Below are positions 22,361 through 34,090 of a DNA stretch of 64,000 nucleotides, in pieces. Within the stretch, counting starts at the first letter, position 1; each line of letters starts with the position of its first letter. Source of the stretch: Triatoma infestans (taxonomy: Eukaryota; Arthropoda; Insecta; Hemiptera; Reduviidae); assembly GCA_011037195.1 (NCBI GenBank), contig JAAEAF010014539.1:92702-156701 (forward strand), given 5' to 3'. The notes under the pieces were generated by a model, which saw only the letters and a program-made list of their open reading frames with translations, was not told the DNA's origin and searched no databases. A program made the position numbers and the translations under genes.

Positions 22361-23620
22361 TATCCCCGCTTTTGATTTTTAACCATGTGCCAATCATCGT
22401 CACAAGTGGACGAGTCCTCCACGGCACCTATCCAGAAGCAAATATTCCATGGTCTTGGAAATTTTTTCCAGATTCTCAACCGGCGCATCCGGGCTCTGGA
22501 TACACAGAGGAATTATCCCCCTCTCCTCTAAGGGGCCCTTGGCTGATGATTTTTTTTTTGGCAACCACATCATATCCGGATTTCTCTCCACCCACCATTG
22601 AGCCTCACAATTTGGGACGCTTTAAAGAAGCACAGAGCTACCCCAGAGATATAGCGCCTTCGATTGTGGGCAAATGTCTACAATTCTGGGAATTCATTCA
22701 TGCATACTTTACCTAGCCGATTAACCAGAACTAGATTAGGCTTTTGCCACCTGTTTAGCGGAGTCCGAAACCAAAGTGATGTGTTGAATTGCAAGGCACA
22801 GTGAGGGAAGTTGCCTCTTGTGAAATCTCCGTCCTTATCCACCAGGACTTGCTTCCCGTCTGATACAGGTATCCACACATGGGAAACATGCGGGTGGCAC
22901 CAGCACGCACCAATGGCATGTAGAGTTGTGTAAGTGTATGTGCACGATGTTATCATGTTTGGCTGTAAGTGTGCAAGCATGAAACCCATCCGCAGAGGCC
23001 CCACTACAAAGATTTGCTGTAAGAAGTACAGGTCGCACATAATTTATGATGACCCAAATAGAGAGTAGGTAAATTCCCACTAATCACAGTCCGAGGCGGG
23101 GTAACGCTGCATATATTAGCCTGTAATTGTAGGGACATAAGAGCGCTAAGTTTCCAAGACTACCCTCTGCGTTCGTCCACTTCTTAGTGCCTCTTCTATG
23201 CATCTACAAAAGTGGAGCGCAGATGTTAGCAGAGCTGCGACGAGGCCGCTCACCCTATGTGAATAATAATATATCCTCATCCCATTTGGCTCCATGCCTA
23301 AATAGTAGAAATAAATTACATAATTTAACCAATTATTGTAAAACTGCTTTAAAATATACATAGGAAATAATGTAAATTTTAATGTAATCTTTATCTTCTA
23401 AAAAGGAAAGCTGGTTTATCTTTTTTTAATAATTAAAATTAATACTTACTAATCAAAAAAGATAAATCAGCTATCAATTTTAGAACCGATACCAACTTTC
23501 CTATCCCTCAGATATAACATCTCCTGGAATTTCCTAAACAACACACACACAATAAGACACGGTTTTCCCATCCGCTCTCCTAGCCCATTTGTAAATCACG
23601 AAACACCCTAATTCCAGCTT
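22361..23620. other. GC-richer unclassified insertion between H copies
   Basis: About 1.25 kb with markedly higher GC than the surroundings lies between truncated H elements. Several overlapping frames of 63-120 codons exist on both strands, but none shows a recognisable motif. It is probably a decayed TE segment; no class is assigned. Confidence 0.45.
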
Positions 23621-23661
<41 letters not shown>

Positions 23662-24437
23662 TTGAACAGCATAGCTCAAACTTGACAGAAAGTTCAAACT
23701 TGATATTCCGTTTAGGTATCACCATGGGATCCAACAATGGATAATCTGTCAAAATTCCTTAACCGGAAGTACCACTTTACTGGTTAATTTTTTTTACTTT
23801 TTTGCAATTTTCTCAAAATTGGCCGATTTTCTTTAAACTTGTAATATCAAATACACATACAAAGAGCTACAACTTTTATTTGAAACATTTCTCTGGAAAA
23901 ATTCATTTAAGAGCAGTTATGGGGAATGGTGGGGTTAGGTTTTCATCTAAAGTGCTATTTCAGTTTGTTATACAATTCTGTCATCTAAATAATATTAATT
24001 ATAATTAAATATGTTGTTAAAATTCCGACTTTGAAAAAATCGTATAACCGGAAGTGCGGTTTACTTTACCACTTTACTAAATGATTTTTTTTTTCACTTT
24101 TTCGTGATTTTCTCAAAATGGCTCCGACGATTTTCTTGCAAATTTTTTATATAAACTAAACATACAAAGATCTACAACTTTTATTTAAAAGATTTCTCTT
24201 GTAAAATTCATTTAAGGGCACTTTTAGGGGAAGGGGGTTATGTTTTTCTCTAAATTGTTATCATAGTTAATTATACTATTCTATCATCCAAACAAAATTA
24301 ATTAGCAATAAATAGATGGCCAAAATTCCGAGTTTCAAAAAAAAAATTTGTAAAGCGGAAGTGCGCTTTTACTGAACATTACGAATTTCATTAAATTTGG
24401 TACACAAACTATAAAATTTGTCAATTATAATTTTTAG
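23621..24437 (+). repeat. H-family element, left end missing
   Basis: It starts inside (TG)n (about 32 bp), then 'ttgaacagcatagctcaaac', and modules with ccggaagtac (23762), ccggaagtgc (24046) and a variant gcggaagtgc (24355). About 480 bp (23955-24430) is nearly identical to 26355-26840, including private variants. Confidence 0.85.
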
Positions 24438-25085
24438 AACGGGGCTTGTTTGGGGGAGTGATGCTTTTGGGGGAGGGTTTGGGTTAGGTTTTCCTCTAAA
24501 GTGCTATTTCAGTTTACTAAACTAATTCAGTCATCGAAACAATATTAATTATTTTTAATTTACAAATCATAATATGGGCCAGCACACCAAGAGCTTTCAA
24601 TATTAATTAGAATTAAATATGTTGTTGAAATTCCGCATTTTGAAGAAAATCAGAGATTACCGGAAGTGCGTTTTTTACTGAAATGTATTTTTTCAGTTTT
24701 CTACTATTTTCTCGAAAACAGCTTCAACGATTTTCTTTAAAGTATGAATGTGTACTATACATATAAAGAGCTACAACTTTTATTTGAAACATTTTTCCTG
24801 ATAATGTCATTTAAGGGGACTTTTTAGTGGAAGGGTGGGGTTATGTTTTTCTCTAAAGTACTATCATAGTTGATTATACAATTCTACCAACCTAATAGAA
24901 TTAATTAGAAATAAATAGATGGCCAAAATTCTGAGTTTTCTAGAGAATTAGTAAACCGGAAGTGCGTTTTTTAAAGAACAGTTTTTTTCAGTTTTCGACG
25001 AATTTCATTAAAAAAAAAAACTAAACTATAAAATTTTTCAATTTCAATTTTGAAAACTGAAATAAGAAGAGAAAGTTGTGTGAGT
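24438..25085 (+). repeat. H-family chimeric partial copy
   Basis: It begins mid-module (gggggagggtttgggttagg), contains ccggaagtgcg at 24660 and 24956, and ends gaaataagaagagaaagttgtgtgag. It is fused to the preceding copy without its own left end, and a duplicated 'caatattaattagaattaaat' junction at 24599 suggests internal rearrangement. Confidence 0.75.
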
Positions 25086-25880
25086 CGGATAATTCCTCCA
25101 AATAACAGATTATTTTTTTAAAATATTTTTGTGTGTACTTTTCTTGCTTTGTAACCTTTGTACAGACCCTGGAAGAAGGTAATTCTCGCCGAAACGTCGA
25201 TGAAAATTTGAACAAAGAGTTTTTTTTTTGAGAGCGAACCTCAAAGTCCATTTTACAATAATGTAATTAGTAATGTTTAAAAGGAATAACACAATAATTG
25301 TCAATATTAGTAAATAATACAACTGTTATCTACGAACCTTTTTGTTTTTTTAAGATAAGCTATATTTATATTATCTATATACATAAGGTAAAGTTGAGAA
25401 ATATACAAGTGACAAATCCCAAGAAACAATCTATTATTATTAACGAATCGCGTTGGTTTGTCTATCTTTAGAAAAACTAAATTAAGCCTAAATAACCCTT
25501 CTCTTCAAACATTAACTACAACATCGTATACAAATAATCTAGGGAATTTTTGACTTCCAATAGATATTTACGTCATCATACAAATAATAATGTTTTAATT
25601 TTTTTTTTTTGAACATTATTTTTTTATAAGTAGACTTTTGAAATATTGTCTAGTTTAATTATCCAGTTACAATATATATTATATTTCTTTTTTGGAGTTT
25701 ATTTGGGTCAATGAATGTGTGTATGAAGTTTTTTTTTCAGCATTTCTGAAAGGTTTTTGTACTAACTATTCTATAATTTTGGTCCTACAATCTTGATCCA
25801 ATATAATTAGGCTTTTCTCTTATCCTATAAGACGAAATATTGCAATCGTAACGCATTTTAGTTTTCAATTTTTTATTTTT
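25086..25880. other. Unannotated stretch with hammerhead-like motif
   Basis: A motif of the type CTGgAAGA ... CCGAAACGTCG lies at 25169-25199. It resembles the repetitive CTGANGA/GAAAC cores found in retroelement-derived repeats. The rest is AT-rich with no gene. Confidence 0.55.
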
Positions 25881-26893
25881 ACTTTCTCTTACTTCCGAAG
25901 TAAGGAGGAAGTATTGTAATTGTGTCAAATTTTCGATATCGAGTTTTCACCAGAGATATCAATTTTGAGATCCCCTGAGTCCAAAAAAAAAAAAAAAAGG
26001 GTTTTTAGCAAATGTTCTTTGTGTTATGTATTTTGAACAGGATAGCTCAAAAACGAAAAAAACCGTAGAAAGTTGAAACTTGATATTCCATTTAGATATC
26101 AACATGGGATCAGACAATACGTGATCTATCAAAATTCCTCAACCGGAAGTACCACTTTACTAGTTGATTTTTTTATATTTTTTTTTACGATTTTCTCAAA
26201 AAAGGCTCCGACGATTTTCTTCAAACTTGGTACATCAACTACGCATACAAAGAGCTACAACTTTTATTTGAAATATTTCTCCGGGAAGATTCATTTTAGG
26301 GCACTTTTAGGGGAGAGGTGGGGTTAGGTTTTCCTCTAAACAAAATTTTCAGTTTCTTATACAATTCTGTCATCTAAATAATATTAATTATAATTAAATA
26401 TGTTGGTAAAATTCCGACTTTGAAAAAATCGTATAACCGGAAGTGCGGTTTACTATACCACTTTACTAAATGATTTTTTTTTTTCCACTTTTTCGTGATT
26501 TTCTCAAAAATGGCTCCGACGATTTTCTTGCAAATTTTTTATATAAACTAAACATACAAAGATCTACAACTTTTATTTAAAAGATTTCTCTTGAAAAATT
26601 CATTTAAGGGCACTTTTAAGGGAGGGGTGGTGTTAGGTTTTTCTCTAAATTGTTATCATAGTTAATTATACTATTCTATCATCCAAACAAAATTAATTAG
26701 CAATAAATAGATGGCCAAAATTCCGAGTTTCAAAAAAAAAAATTAGTAAAGCGGAAGTGCGCTTTTACTGAACAATTTTTTTTTTTCAGTTTTCGACGAA
26801 TTTCATTAAATTTGGTATACAAACTATAAAATTTGTCAATTATAATTTTGAGAACTGGACTAAGAGATAGTTGTGTGAGTGTTTCACACCAGA
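25881..26893 (+). repeat. H-family element, full length
   Basis: The left end actttctcttacttccgaagtaaggag is slightly mutated. The 'gagatcccctgagtcc' block is present but (TG)n is reduced. Modules are marked by ccggaagt (26140, 26436) and gcggaagt (26753). It ends ggactaagagatagttgtgtgagtgtttcacaccaga. Confidence 0.88.
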
Positions 26894-27532
26894 TTTTTTT
26901 ATTTTATTTTTATTTACTGATTTATCAAAAATTACCACAACATTAGCATAAGATAAAACTGTTTACAATCAGTACCTCTCAATACCACATACTGGCAAAA
27001 ATTACTTAAACGCATTTTTTCTTATATAAATATTATTAAATTGGCAATACTTAAAAATGTAAACTGTTTTTGTCCTAATTTAAATACAGATGTGGTCGGA
27101 GGGGTATATGTATCGTCCCAAAGCAAGTAATAGTTGAAGTGATTTACACAATACTCAAGAAGATCGCGCCAATCTCAATAAACCCATATAACATTTAAAA
27201 TTTAAGGTCAGTCAATTCCCCTCAGTACCCTTAAAATCAATTTTTATGGGGAAAATATTTCCATATAAAAGTGATAACGTGATAAACATTCCATGTTTAT
27301 AAGGAAATCGTTATAATCATTTACGAAAAAAAAAAAATCCAGAAAACACAAAATCCATCCTTATCAGGAAGTCACACTTCCGGTTATCCGATTTCTCTTT
27401 AAATTTGAAATTCTAGCAACGTTTCTAATTGTATATTTATATAATACAGGAAATAAAACCATGTATTGTACTGAACTGTTTTTTTTTTTTTAGTTGAAGC
27501 TTAACGTACCACTAGAGCCCTACAAAAAAAAA
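26894..27532. other. Unannotated AT-rich stretch with H scrap
   Basis: An H-like segment lies at about 27350-27400 (cacacttccggttatccgatttc). No coding evidence was found. Confidence 0.55.
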
Positions 27533-28502
27533 TCTGGTGTGAAACACTCACACAACTTTCTCTTACTCCAGTACTCAAAATTATAATTGACAAATTTTAT
27601 AGTTAGTGTACCAAATTTAATGAAATTCGTCGAAAAGTGAAAACACTGTCCAGTAAAACTGTCCGGTTTACTAATTTCCTTGAAACTCGGAATTGGGGTC
27701 ATATATTAATTTCTAGTTATTTCAATTTGGATGACAGAATTGTATAATCAACTGTGATAGCATTTTAAAGAAAAACATAACCCCCCTCCCCCAAAAGTCC
27801 CCTTAAATGAATTTATCAGGGGAAAAGTTTCAAATAAAAGTTGTAGCTCTTTATATGTGTAGTTAACAACGCTGGTTTAAAGAAAATCGTTCGAGCCATT
27901 TTCGAGAAAATACCAGAAAACTGAAAATTATATTTCAGTAAAAACGCACTTCCGGTTATCTATTTTTTTCAAACTCGGAATTTCAACAACATATTTAATT
28001 CTAATTAACATTATTTAGATGACAGAATTGTCTAATAACTAAAACAGCAGTTAAGATGAAAACCTAACCCACCCCTCCCCCAGAAGTGCCCTTAAATGAA
28101 TTTTCCTGGAGAAATGTTTCAAATAAAGTTGTAGCTCTTTGTATGTGTAGTTGATATACCAAGTTTAAAGAAAATCTTCGAGCCATTTTTGAGAAAATTG
28201 CAAAAACGTAAAAAAAACAACTAGTAAAGTGGTACTTTCGGTTGAGGAATTTTGACAGATAACGTACTGTCAGAACTCATGGTGATACCTAAACGGAATA
28301 TCAAGTTTCAACTTTCTACGGTTTTTCGTTTTTGAGCTATGCTGTTCACATACAACACACAGACACACACACATACAGACCATTCGCTAAAAACCACTTT
28401 TTTAGACTCAGGGGACCTCAAAACGGATATTTCCGGTGAAAACTCGATATCGAAAATTTGACACGATTACAATACTTCCTCTTACTAGGAGTAAGAGAAA
28501 GT
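27533..28502 (-). repeat. H-family element, full length
   Basis: It runs from TCTGGTGTGAAACACTCACAC and ACTTTCTCTTACTCC to cctcttactaggagtaagagaaagt. Module marks are gtccggtttac (27660, partly deleted), acttccgg (27948) and actttcgg (28233). (CA)n lies at about 28350-28375. The frame 27520-27702 is chance. Confidence 0.9.
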
Positions 28503-28803
28503 AAAAAGTGATAAGCATTTATGCGTGTAGATATGTAGGTCGACTAAGTTATGGAAAATCATAGGAGGCATTTTCAAGGAAAATCGCCAAGAGCTAAAGA
28601 AAAAAAATAAATAACACTTAAGTGGCATTTCCGGTTGATGGATTTTGACGAAAACGTTATTGTTCAGTTGCGTGGTTGTATCTAAAGGGAATATCAACTT
28701 TGAGAGTCATGCGATTTTTCGTCTCATTACATGTGTATTTCCGGTGAAAACACGATATCGATATGATTGCACATTTTTCCCCGTACAGCATTAGGAAAAA
28801 AAA
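28503..28803 (-). repeat. Diverged H-like segment
   Basis: A module-like block (gcatttccggttgatggattttgacgaaaac, in parts) and a 'ttccggtgaaaacacgatatcgat' end block are recognisable, but the termini are not. It lies between two full H copies of the same orientation. Confidence 0.6.
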
Positions 28804-29664
28804 TCTGTTGTGAAACACTCACACAACTTTCACTTACTCCAGTTCTCAATATTGTAAGTGACAAATTTTATAGTTTGTGTACCAAATTTAAAGAAATTTG
28901 TCGAAAACTGAAATACCTGTTTAGTAAAAGCGGACTTCCTGTTTACTAATTTTCTTGAAACTCAGAAATTTTGGCCATCTATTTATTTCTAATTAATTTT
29001 GTTTGGATGATAGAATTGTATAATCAACTATGACAGCACTTTAGTGAAAAATATAATCCCACCCCTCTCCCCTTAAAGTGCCCTTAAATGAATTTTCCCA
29101 AAGAAATGTTTTAAATAAAAGAAAGTAGATCTTTGTATGTTTAGTTGATATAAAAAAGTTTCAAGAAAATCGTCGGAACCATTTTTGAGAAAATCGCGAA
29201 AAAGTGAAAAAAAAAAAAATCATTTAGTAAAGTGGTAAAAGTAAAACGCACTTCTGGTTATCCGATTTTTTTCAAGCTCGGGAATTCGACAACATATTTA
29301 ATTCTAATTAATATTATTTAGATGGCAGAATTTTTTAATGAACTGAAATAGCACTTTACATGAAAACCTAACCCCACCCCCTCTTTCATAACTGCCCTTA
29401 AATGAATTTTCCCAGAGAAATGTTTCAAATAAAAGTTGTAGCCTCTTTGTATGTGTAGTTGATATAACAAGTTTGAAGAAAATCATCGGAGCCTTTTTTT
29501 TAGAAAATCGTAAAAAAGTAAAAAAAAAAAAAAGCAACTTGTAAAGTGGTACTTCCGGTTGAGGAATTTTGACAGATAACTTACTATCAGATCCCATGGT
29601 GATACCACCACGGAATATCAAGTTTCAACTTTCTAGGTTTTTCGTTTTTGAGTTATGCTGTTCT

Positions 29665-29707
<43 letters not shown>

Positions 29708-29806
29708 TGACTCCGGGGACCTCAAAACGGATATTTCCGATGAAAACTCGATATCGAAAATTTGACACGATTACAATACTTTCTTTAACTAGGAGTAAGA
29801 GGAAAT
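28804..29806 (-). repeat. H-family element, full length
   Basis: It starts TCTGTTGTGAAACACTCACAC with actttcacttactcc, and ends ctttaactaggagtaagaggaaat. Modules are marked by acttcctg (28935), acttctgg (29250) and acttccgg (29551). A pure (CA)n of about 34 bp lies at 29667-29702. Frames 29304-29621 and 29569-29808 are chance readings of repeat sequence. Confidence 0.9.
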
Positions 29807-30645
29807 AAAAAGTAATATATATTAATAATATTGCTGACGTGATTAGATCCAGACGAATATTTAAACGTTTTTTCCTATGATCGTTTCAAATTTTCGAAAT
29901 TGAGTATTCACCGTAAATAAATGTTTTCGAGCTTCCCTCGAGAATAAGCAAAATGTATTTTAGTGAATAGCCTGTGTATATTATGTTTGTGTTAATAAAA
30001 AAATTCTCAAAACATGGTTTTAAAATTTCTTAGAATATTCTCGAAAATTTCTATAATGATTTCCTTTAAACTTGGAATAGTTAATTGCACCGGTATTACT
30101 TTTATTTGAAACATTAAAAAAAAAAATTATATTTGAATAGTTGCGCGGAATATGTGGCGTTAAATTCTAAATTTTATATGCAGTTGTTTTAGTGTTCTCT
30201 ACTGGTGCTCTCTACTGGGCTACAATATAATCACTTCTCTACCTGCCAGGTTAGTAGTTGCTACGTACTTATCTCCCTCCCTTCTGAGTATGAAAAAAAG
30301 ATTTTAAGGAGTTGTATATTATTGTATGTTTGGTGTATGAATAAGAATTATATATATCTCAAAATCCATGAACCGGAAGTACGTCGTCAATTTCTCAAAA
30401 ACGGTTCCCTTGATTTTTGTTTGTTTTTTTTTTCTTAAATTGGGCGAACATTGTATATAATATAATATATGAACCTACTACTATGTTTAATTGGAACACT
30501 ATCTAGATAGATGGTGACCTTGTCTTTTAGAACGATTAACCAATCTATGAATACAAATGATGAAAGCAGTCAAAACAATTTACCTGATCGTTTAGTCTCA
30601 ACAAAATATGTCGAGGCGAAAGTTAAGTTTTTTTTACTTAGCATT
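29807..30645. other. Unannotated stretch, faintly H-like
   Basis: Weak H-family echoes occur at 29875-30120 and about 30357-30460 (ccatgaaccggaagtacg). There is no gene. Old copies have decayed beyond boundary calls. Confidence 0.5.
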
Positions 30646-30805
30646 TAGGGGCAAGATTAGCTTCAAGGGTAGCGCACTGGACTCCGCCTGGGCAGAATCC
30701 CGGGGATTTTGAGTTTTTTTTTTTGGTAGATTTTCTCGCCTTAGTAGCATCTACAGTTCACTAGCTCCGGTGATGGCCAGTTTTAGTCTCTATTATGAGT
30801 TTTCC
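30646..30805 (+). mobile_element. Degraded tRNA-derived SINE, copy S6
   Basis: The head gcaagattagcttcaagggtagcgcactggactcc and the body ttctcgccttagtagcatctacagttcactagctccggtgatgg match the SINE with many changes. The B box is disrupted and the 3' half is missing. Confidence 0.7.
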
Positions 30806-31549
30806 TTTAACTTCAGCACTTCAATATAATGTACGGTTCAACTATAATATAATATTATGTTACATTAGAAACTTTGCTAGGAATTCATTGGTTCATTGTT
30901 CAATGGATACCCGAAAAGGCAGACACAGAATACGTATTTTTTTTTCAAATATATTTCCCGAAATTGATTTTTAGGATTCTAAGGAATGTGTTTTTCAAAT
31001 GTTATTGGGTTTATTTGTTTTAGCGCTGTATTCTGGAGAACAATGTATACAACATCAAATGTACATATACCCCCACCCAAAACCTTTATGTATATGAGTA
31101 AAAATTTCAAGTAATTAAAGGAAATTAACCTATTTTATAATAGTGTATTAACTGCAGTAAGAGAAAGTTGTGTGAGAGTGGTTCTCATCAGATTTATTTT
31201 TAATAAGTATGCTGAATCTTGAAATTTCAATTTGTTGAACACAAAGGATGTTTAATCAAATATTATATAGAAAAAAAAAAAAGAATAAGAATCGAATCAA
31301 TTTATTAAAAAAAACAGCTGCTAATTGAAGAAAGAAAAAAAAACGGAAGAAGGCAATGGCGTAGTTGATTAAGATTACTATTGATATTAAGCAAAGAAGA
31401 GTCAACCACATCGACCCGCTCTCCTGTTCATTATATGAAAACACAAACATTGTATACGACGAGGCTAGCGCTTCCATTCAAGTATTACAGGAACTATTAT
31501 CAAGGTCTTGCTACGGCCTCCCCACCACCAAATGTTTAGTCACGTAGGC
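30806..31549. other. Unannotated stretch upstream of Thor
   Basis: An H end scrap (actgcagtaagagaaagttgtgtgaga) lies at about 31150-31180, then AT-rich sequence with A runs. The two overlapping small frames at 31256-31547 lack family features. It may contain distal 5' exon or promoter sequence of Thor, which cannot be located without transcript data. Confidence 0.45.
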
Positions 31550-31820
31550 CAGTCGTCTCAGACGAGAATATTTACATCGAATGTTATTTGTTTATTATGC
31601 TAGTATAGTAAGAATAAGGCAACAGTGTGTTAGGTAGTACGGTGTTGGTAGGTTGACAACGAGGCGTAAACCTAGAGATTGAGAGAACTTATGTGCCCGG
31701 GGAGTTTGGTTTCATAAATTTTGTTGAATATATAAAATTGAATTTTGATTATTGATTTGTTTCGAATAAATTTTAAAAGATTAAATAGTGTTTTTTCGTT
31801 GAACAAAAGAAAAAAAAAAA
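31550..31820 (+). promoter_or_regulatory. Probable Thor 5' leader / proximal promoter
   Basis: This 270-bp stretch is free of recognised repeats and GC-richer in its first half, then AT-rich up to the start codon. The start sits after an A-rich run (aaaaaaaaaa ATG T), the A-rich context favoured in arthropods. No TATA box or Inr was placed with confidence. A single gtaaac core near 31667 is only weakly FOXO-like. Confidence 0.4.
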
Positions 31821-32371
31821 ATGTCTGCCAGTCCTATTGCCCGTCAAGCGACCCAGTGTCAGAATATTCCTTCAAAAAGGATATTGATAAGTGATTCTTC
31901 ACAACTTCCTATTGATTATTCCACAACACCCGGTGGAACCCTTTATTCAACAACTCCTGGAGGTTTGTTAATAACAGATGAAATAAATATTTTATTATAA
32001 TAAAGCTCTGAATTAAAATTAAAAAAAAAAAAAAAAGAGGAAACCTTCTTTGTAATTACTATAATTATCATTACAGGAACCAGAATTGTTTACGAAAGAT
32101 CAACATTGATGTTTTTAAGGAATTCACCATTATCACAAACTCCGCCAAACATTTCCGGCTGTCCAAGTATTCTCTGTAAAGGTGGTGTTGATGTAAAATC
32201 GAAGAGAGAGAATGGTCTGAGAAGAAGTCCTATGAAAAAAAGTAAGTATTTTTTTCTTCCTAAATCAAATCAATCCTATATTGTTACCTAAACTAATTTT
32301 TTTTTTTTGTTAATTTTTGTGCAGCGCATGAAAACGACGATTGCAACGAACAGTTCCAAATCGACATTTAA
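31821..32371 (+). CDS. Thor: eIF4E-binding protein (4E-BP), three exons
   Basis: Exons are 31821-31962, 32077-32241 and 32325-32371. Joined, they give 354 nt, 117 residues plus TAA, the usual 4E-BP length. Introns are 114 and 83 bp with GT-AG ends (gtttgt...ttacag; gtaagt...gtgcag). The N-terminus MSASPIARQA is typical of insect 4E-BPs. Two STTPGGT repeats place Thr36 and Thr45 at the TOR-phosphorylated Thr37/Thr46 positions. The canonical eIF4E-binding motif is Y53-E-R-S-T-L58-M59, followed by RNSPLSQTPP with Ser64 and Thr69 (Ser65/Thr70 equivalents). The C-terminal TOS motif is FQIDI (113-117). The RAIP-like site is degenerate (QNIP, 14-17). 4E-BP is a cytoplasmic translation repressor that binds eIF4E and is released when TOR phosphorylates it. 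No defect is visible. Expression and the UTR limits are not shown by sequence. No neighbouring host gene is close. Confidence 0.95.
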
Positions 32372-33265
32372 CTTCTATGAAGTTCCTTTTTTATTTTGTT
32401 CATATTATTTAAGTATTAAGTTGTTCTTAAAACTTTTCGACATACAGCGCATGGCTGTATTTTTTTTTTTTCTTAATTTTTTATTATTTTGGTGGGCTAA
32501 CACCAAACACAAAAATTTCTGAATTTCAAAAAAAAAATATATATATATAAACAAAAAGAAAATGTTACTTTCTTTTGTTTGCTCATTCTTTTCTATTTAC
32601 TATAAAATAGGGAGGTTAAAAATATTAATTTAATTCAGAAGGCTGTGCCAAAGTTGTGTTTTCTTAAAATCTTTTTTATGAAGACAAAACTTAATTAAAA
32701 AAAAAAAAAATATGTAAAGACAATGGACTCAATTTTTTTTTTTTTTTTTTTTTCTGGGGAAATAGACTCTTCTTTTTATTAACAATTAAAAAAAAAAAAA
32801 TGTATTATTAATTTATTGATTAAACTGTATAGAATAAAAAAAAAAATATACGCTCATTGCTTTCATTAGATCTGTTGCAAAGTTTTTTGAAAACGTTTAA
32901 ATGTAGCCACAACTTTATTGATTCTGAGAAGAAGAATAAAAGAATAAATAAGGCGAATGAATAAGTAAAATATGTTAATGTATTATTGTGAATAATGTAT
33001 TATTGTTATAATATTATTCTTTTATTTGCATGGCGCTGTAGTGTTTGCGGAGAATGACTAGCTAGTATAATAAGAAATAAAAAAATAAATAAATAACCAA
33101 AAAAAATAAAATAAAGTTATGAAAACTTAATGTGAGAAAGAAAAAAAATATATGTGGACGAACTAGTCTATTCATTGGAATAATTTATCTAGTGCCATTG
33201 TCTTATAAATTAATTATTATTATTATTATTATTATTTATTTGTAAGGCTCAAATAAAAATAAAAG
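32372..33265 (+). other. Probable Thor 3' UTR and downstream flank
   Basis: It is AT-rich with long A and T runs and no TE boundary. Candidate AATAAA signals occur near 32833, 32935 and 33252, and which one is used cannot be told. An 'acagcgcatg' at about 32443 echoes the exon 3 acceptor but does not open a conserved frame. Confidence 0.5.
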
Positions 33266-33349
33266 CAATGAGTTATTTTGTTTTCAAAAACAAAAAAAAA
33301 AACCTTTTTATCCATTGTTTTAAATTATTTATTTTCCCTTACAGTTAAA

Positions 33350-34090
33350 ACAGGAAGTAAAGAAGTATTTCGCCGGATATACGTACATGTCTATGAACAA
33401 AATACCTCAAAAACGAAAAACCGTAATGAACTCGAAACTTGATATTCCGTTTAGGTAAGCACCAACGCACATCTGAAATGAAGGTCTTAGTCAAAATCCA
33501 ACATGCGGAAATGTGACTTAACTAAATATCATTTTTATCTCGGCAAAAACTTCCCAACAGTTTTCTTAAAGTTTCGTATAAATAAATTTTGTTTGAAGTA
33601 GTATTTAAGGTCAAATGATTTTTTTTTTTTTTTGGAGGGTACTGCGGGTTTCAGCAATGGTAAGCTTTCCTCTAAAGTATCACTTCAGTGTAACATTTAG
33701 TTCTGTCCACCTATATAATAGTAAGAAGCAATAAGAACATTGCTTGAATACCAAAAATTTGAAGAACATTAGTTCACCGGAAATGCGGCCGGAACGATTG
33801 GATTTCGTAGATTTTTTTTGAGATTTTCTCGAGTATAGCTACAACAAGTTTTCTTTAGGAATGCTAAGTGCACAGATATACCCTGCCCAATTATTCGAGA
33901 AAAATTGATATTTTCCAATAATAAAAGTTTCTTTTATTATCACTTTTATTTGGAACACTTTGCCGGAAAAGAATTGATTCTAGATTATTTTTGGACAAAC
34001 GAATAAAATTTTCAAGTTTAGAGAATAAACTTTAAAACCAAGAAAGTTAAAGTCGTCGAGTTTATGGCACGATATATTTTTTTTTTTATG
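33350..34090 (+). repeat. Strongly diverged H-family segment
   Basis: The blocks 'aaaacgaaaaaccgtaatgaa', 'cgaaacttgatattccgttt' and 'ttagttcaccggaaatgcgg' keep H-family order, but with heavy divergence and no termini. It is the first repeat downstream of Thor. Confidence 0.6.

Noticed and set aside
22372..23080. Overlapping frames of 63-120 codons as genes
   Set aside because: They overlap on both strands without motif support; kept only as an unclassified GC-richer block.
27533..29806. LTR retrotransposon with two H copies as long terminal repeats
   Set aside because: The intervening 300 bp is itself a diverged H-like piece with no gag-pol, and copies occur in both orientations across the window.
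824..29806. CRISPR-like or satellite array from repeated modules
   Set aside because: The repeats are ~300 bp modules inside dispersed elements separated by unrelated DNA, not short regular repeats with spacers.
31660..31675. FOXO binding site upstream of Thor
   Set aside because: Thor is a FOXO target in Drosophila, but only one partial gtaaac core is present here, which is expected by chance.
32440..32460. Alternative third exon of Thor at a second 'acagcgcatg'
   Set aside because: The reading frame after it is not conserved and lacks a TOS motif; the exon at 32325 gives FQIDI and a normal length.
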